From assembly GCA_003225515.1 (NCBI GenBank), contig QIAK01000420.1, positions 1-8,889 on the forward strand: a stretch of DNA of 8,889 nt. The letters are read 5' to 3'. The notes beneath the pieces were generated by a model. It made no database searches. It worked only from the letters and a program-made list of their open reading frames with translations, and had not been told where the DNA came from. Source of the DNA: Acidobacteriota bacterium (GTDB taxonomy: Bacteria; Acidobacteriota; Terriglobia; Terriglobales; Acidobacteriaceae). Each line of letters begins with the position of its first letter. Position 1 is the stretch's first letter. Both the position numbers and the translations under genes were made by a program. Shown in pieces: positions 6,985 through 8,889 of this stretch.

Positions 6985-8307
6985 ATGAACGCCTCTTCGA
7001 AACTTCAGTATGAGAAGCCATCCACCAGCACAAATCTGAAACTCTTCCTGTGGCTTCTGATTTTATTGGCGGGAGCTGAATTCGTCGTGCGAGGGCCAGT
7101 ACGGTTCGTTCGCATACCCACAAATTGGAACGACCTCTCGCAAAATTACACCGCATCGAAACTTTGGCTGCAAGGCCAGAGCCCCGCCGATCCCAGAAAC
7201 TTTGTCGCGCTCTGGAAACAAGAGGGACACAGTCGACTGGACCTCAACGACGTACGCACCCACCTGGCGCCGCCCCTGGGCGGACTGGTAGTAATGTCGC
7301 CGATTGCGGCATTCCCCTGGAAGATCGCCAAACTTATTTGGCTGGGTGTATTGCTGATCTCATTTGCGGGGACGGTTTGGGCTTTAATGTTGGCTGCAGG
7401 CCTGCGTTGGGGAGAGCCTCGCAATTCGATTTTTATTGCGGCCTGTCTGGCGATCGCTCCCTTCCAGACAGGACTCTCCACTGGTAACTCCACGGTTCTT
7501 GTAATCGGATTCTGCTCAACAGCGATCTTGGCCGCGGGATATCGGAACGATGTCACGGCAGGAGTTCTTTTCGGAATCGCTTGCAGCCTGAAGCCGCAAA
7601 TCGGCGCGTTCCTGGTCCTCTACTATCTTGTGCGGCAGCGCTGGCGCCTTTTCGGGACCGCGGTCGCCACCACAACTGCACTGATCGCAGTGGCCGTACT
7701 GTATCTCCAACTCCGAGGCGCTTCCTGGCTTCAGGACTATATTCACAACGCGCGCGGATTCGTGACTGCGAATCCAATTGATGATTTCTCCACGGCCAAT
7801 CCAAGCCGTTTCACGCTGATTAATTTGCAAGTTCCTTTTTTTTCGATTACTCGTCATTCGTCTTCGGCAAATCTGCTGGCCTTGGCCGTGGGCGGAGTCC
7901 TGGTTTGCATTTGGTTTTATTGGCTTCTCAGGAGGCGTGAGCACGGTTCGGAGTTGCTGGTGATCGCCGCAATTTCTGTAATCGCTCTGCTGCCCGTGTA
8001 TCACCGGTTCTATGATGCGGGGCTTCTCATTGTGCCACTCTGCTGGTGCATGACCCACCTTGTAGGACAGTCAAAGTCAACCGCCAGGATTGCGCTTCTT
8101 CTCATGACTCCTTTTCTGCTGCCCGGTTCCGCAGTTTTGCAACAACTGGTGCTCAAGGGCCATGTTCCCAATGTCGTTACAGCATCGTGGTGGTGGGATT
8201 GCATTGTGATGCCGCACGAAACCTGGGCACTTCTGCTCCTATGCCTCGTGCTGCTGTACGAAATCAGGCGGCACGCCTCAGTTCCGGCGCACGAAGAATT
8301 AACTTAA
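6985..8307 (+). CDS. GT87-family (DUF2029) polytopic membrane glycosyltransferase
   Basis: A 440-residue integral membrane protein with roughly ten hydrophobic spans, starting with FLWLLILLAGAEFVV (21-35). Landmarks of the GT87/PimE-like group: an aspartate in the first extracytoplasmic loop (D50 in NWNDLSQNYTASKLWLQGQ) followed by a Y-rich segment, HLAPPLGGLVVMSP (93-106), the QTGLSTGNSTVLVIG block (161-175), and FGIACSLKPQIGAFL (196-210), whose KPQ is characteristic. Enzymes of this family use polyprenyl-phosphate-linked sugars on the outer side of the membrane. The final step of the cluster is therefore a plausible job, using the donor made by the GT2 gene. It starts with ATG directly after the previous TGA, with no gap, so translation is probably coupled; the ribosome binding site is weak. 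A run of eight T at 7836-7843 sits in the coding sequence but keeps the frame. The acceptor is unknown; a related GT-C transferase is the main alternative. Confidence 0.82.
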   Translation: MNASSKLQYEKPSTSTNLKLFLWLLILLAGAEFVVRGPVRFVRIPTNWNDLSQNYTASKLWLQGQSPADPRNFVALWKQEGHSRLDLNDVRTHLAPPLGGLVVMSPIAAFPWKIAKLIWLGVLLISFAGTVWALMLAAGLRWGEPRNSIFIAACLAIAPFQTGLSTGNSTVLVIGFCSTAILAAGYRNDVTAGVLFGIACSLKPQIGAFLVLYYLVRQRWRLFGTAVATTTALIAVAVLYLQLRGASWLQDYIHNARGFVTANPIDDFSTANPSRFTLINLQVPFFSITRHSSSANLLALAVGGVLVCIWFYWLLRRREHGSELLVIAAISVIALLPVYHRFYDAGLLIVPLCWCMTHLVGQSKSTARIALLLMTPFLLPGSAVLQQLVLKGHVPNVVTASWWWDCIVMPHETWALLLLCLVLLYEIRRHASVPAHEELT

Positions 8308-8318
8308 ACGGGTTAGGA

Positions 8319-8344
8319 TTTTCATTGCGGCTTTGCAATGAAAA
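8319..8344. terminator. Perfect inverted repeat at the convergent gene junction (possible bidirectional terminator)
   Basis: TTTTCATTGC (8319-8328) and GCAATGAAAA (8335-8344) form a perfect ten-base stem with a six-base loop. It starts 12 bases after the GT87 stop and ends 15 bases before the end of the opposing GT4 gene, in a 52-base gap. Placement suggests termination of both convergent transcripts. In either direction, however, the U-rich side is at the 5' base of the stem and the A-rich side follows it, the reverse of a classical intrinsic terminator, so the mechanism is uncertain. Confidence 0.45.
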
Positions 8345-8359
8345 ACTAAGCGGGCGCAT

Positions 8360-8889
8360 CTAGCTCGATGCTATCTGGCTATTGGAGTTTTCGATTATAC
8401 GAGTGCGGCACAATTCCAATATCCGTTCGACGTGCGTTTTCCAGGAAAACTCGCGCGACCGCTGCATTCCCAATTCGACCATCCGTCTCGTTGCCTCTGG
8501 CGACTGAGCAACGCTTGCCACTGTTTCTGCTAACTCTTCTGCTGAGAATCGCGCGAAATAAGCTCCCGCCTCACCGCAGATCTCCCGATGAACCGGTAAA
8601 TCAGAGGCAATCACAGGCAGACCGCTCGCCATCGCTTCAACCAGCGGGTGAGCAAAAGTCTCGGTGTAGGCCGGAGTCACGTAGAGGTCCGCCCGGCGAT
8701 ACAGCAAATGAAGCTGTTGGTATGGAACCGCTCCAAGTTCGACCACTATGTCCGATACTCCAAGTTCCTTCACGAGCGCTGCAGCCGTTTCCGGACGATA
8801 CGCGCCCGGATTCGTTCCCGAAGCCAGATTGCACGTCAACAGCAACTTGATTGAGCGGCCGACTCGATCGCGCAGAAGCGGCATCGCCC
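8360..8889 (-). CDS. GT4-family (GT-B) glycosyltransferase, C-terminal half; 5' end outside window
   Basis: The reading frame is open to the right edge of the window, with an alanine codon ahead of the methionine at 8884, so the true start and most of the acceptor domain lie beyond base 8889. At least 176 residues are present (numbering below starts at that methionine). The donor-binding Rossmann domain is recognised by VVELGAVPYQQLHLLYRRADLYV (47-69) and YTETFAHPLVEAMASGLPVIASD (73-95), the GT4 EX7E motif with E75 and E83. HREICGEAGAYF (99-110) and a terminal helix SWKTHVERILEL follow. Such enzymes transfer sugars from nucleotide donors to glycan or lipid-linked acceptors in the cytoplasm. 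It is transcribed toward the + strand genes and is not part of that operon, though probably part of the same glycan region. The donor and acceptor sugars are not readable. Confidence 0.88.
   Translation of the reverse strand, partial: AMPLLRDRVGRSIKLLLTCNLASGTNPGAYRPETAAALVKELGVSDIVVELGAVPYQQLHLLYRRADLYVTPAYTETFAHPLVEAMASGLPVIASDLPVHREICGEAGAYFARFSAEELAETVASVAQSPEATRRMVELGMQRSREFSWKTHVERILELCRTRIIENSNSQIASS

Noticed and set aside
7836..7843. A run of eight T in the GT87 gene, as a possible frameshift or programmed slippage site.
   Set aside because: The frame continues normally on both sides with consistent membrane protein sequence, so there is no sign of a broken or recoded gene.
8368..8850. 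A 160-codon + strand open frame at the right end.
   Set aside because: It is antisense to the GT4 gene, whose EX7E and donor-binding motifs are clear; the + strand translation is basic and serine/proline-rich with no domain.
1..8889. Mobile elements, CRISPR arrays, tRNA or riboswitch structures.
   Set aside because: No transposase, regularly spaced repeats, tRNA-like fold or terminal inverted repeats were recognised; the window is almost entirely filled by glycan genes.

Overview
The window is a compact block of bacterial surface-glycan genes. Seven genes run on the + strand and one partial gene converges on them from the - strand. Overlapping stop/start codons (GTGA at 579-582 and 5752-5755, ATGA at 1532-1535, TGA directly followed by ATG at 6982-6987), recognisable Shine-Dalgarno sites and moderately high GC (roughly mid-50s per cent by eye) fit a free-living bacterium. 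Gene style and GC are compatible with soil Acidobacteriota or a similar phylum, but nothing in the window fixes the taxonomy. No rRNA, tRNA, CRISPR array, insertion sequence or phage gene was seen. No gap without a gene exceeds about 65 bases.

Layout, left to right: the 3' part of a SAM-dependent methyltransferase (1-582); a divergent NodB/polysaccharide-deacetylase-like protein (579-1535); a divergent DegT/DnrJ/EryC1-type PLP aminotransferase (1532-2680); a membrane-anchored GT2 glycosyltransferase of the dolichyl/undecaprenyl-phosphate sugar synthase type (2710-3702); a COG0392 flippase-like membrane protein (3644-4723, overlapping the GT2 gene); a 63-bp gap with a small hairpin, a T-rich stretch and a good ribosome binding site; an NAD-dependent SDR sugar epimerase/dehydratase (4787-5755); a canonical DegT-type aminotransferase (5752-6984); and a GT87 (DUF2029) polytopic glycosyltransferase (6985-8307). 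A 52-bp convergent junction holding a perfect 10-bp inverted repeat separates this from the C-terminal half of a GT4 glycosyltransferase on the - strand (8360-8889).

Reading the genes together (inference): the SDR and one or both aminotransferases would make a modified, probably amino, nucleotide sugar. The GT2 enzyme would load it onto a polyprenyl phosphate. The deacetylase-like protein and the methyltransferase could trim or decorate it. The COG0392 protein could take part in moving the lipid-linked sugar across the inner membrane, and the GT87 enzyme could transfer it on the periplasmic side. The logic resembles the Arn lipid A modification pathway (ArnA/B/C/D/EF/T), but the flippase and final transferase classes differ. 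This is the most interesting reading of the window and remains unproven.
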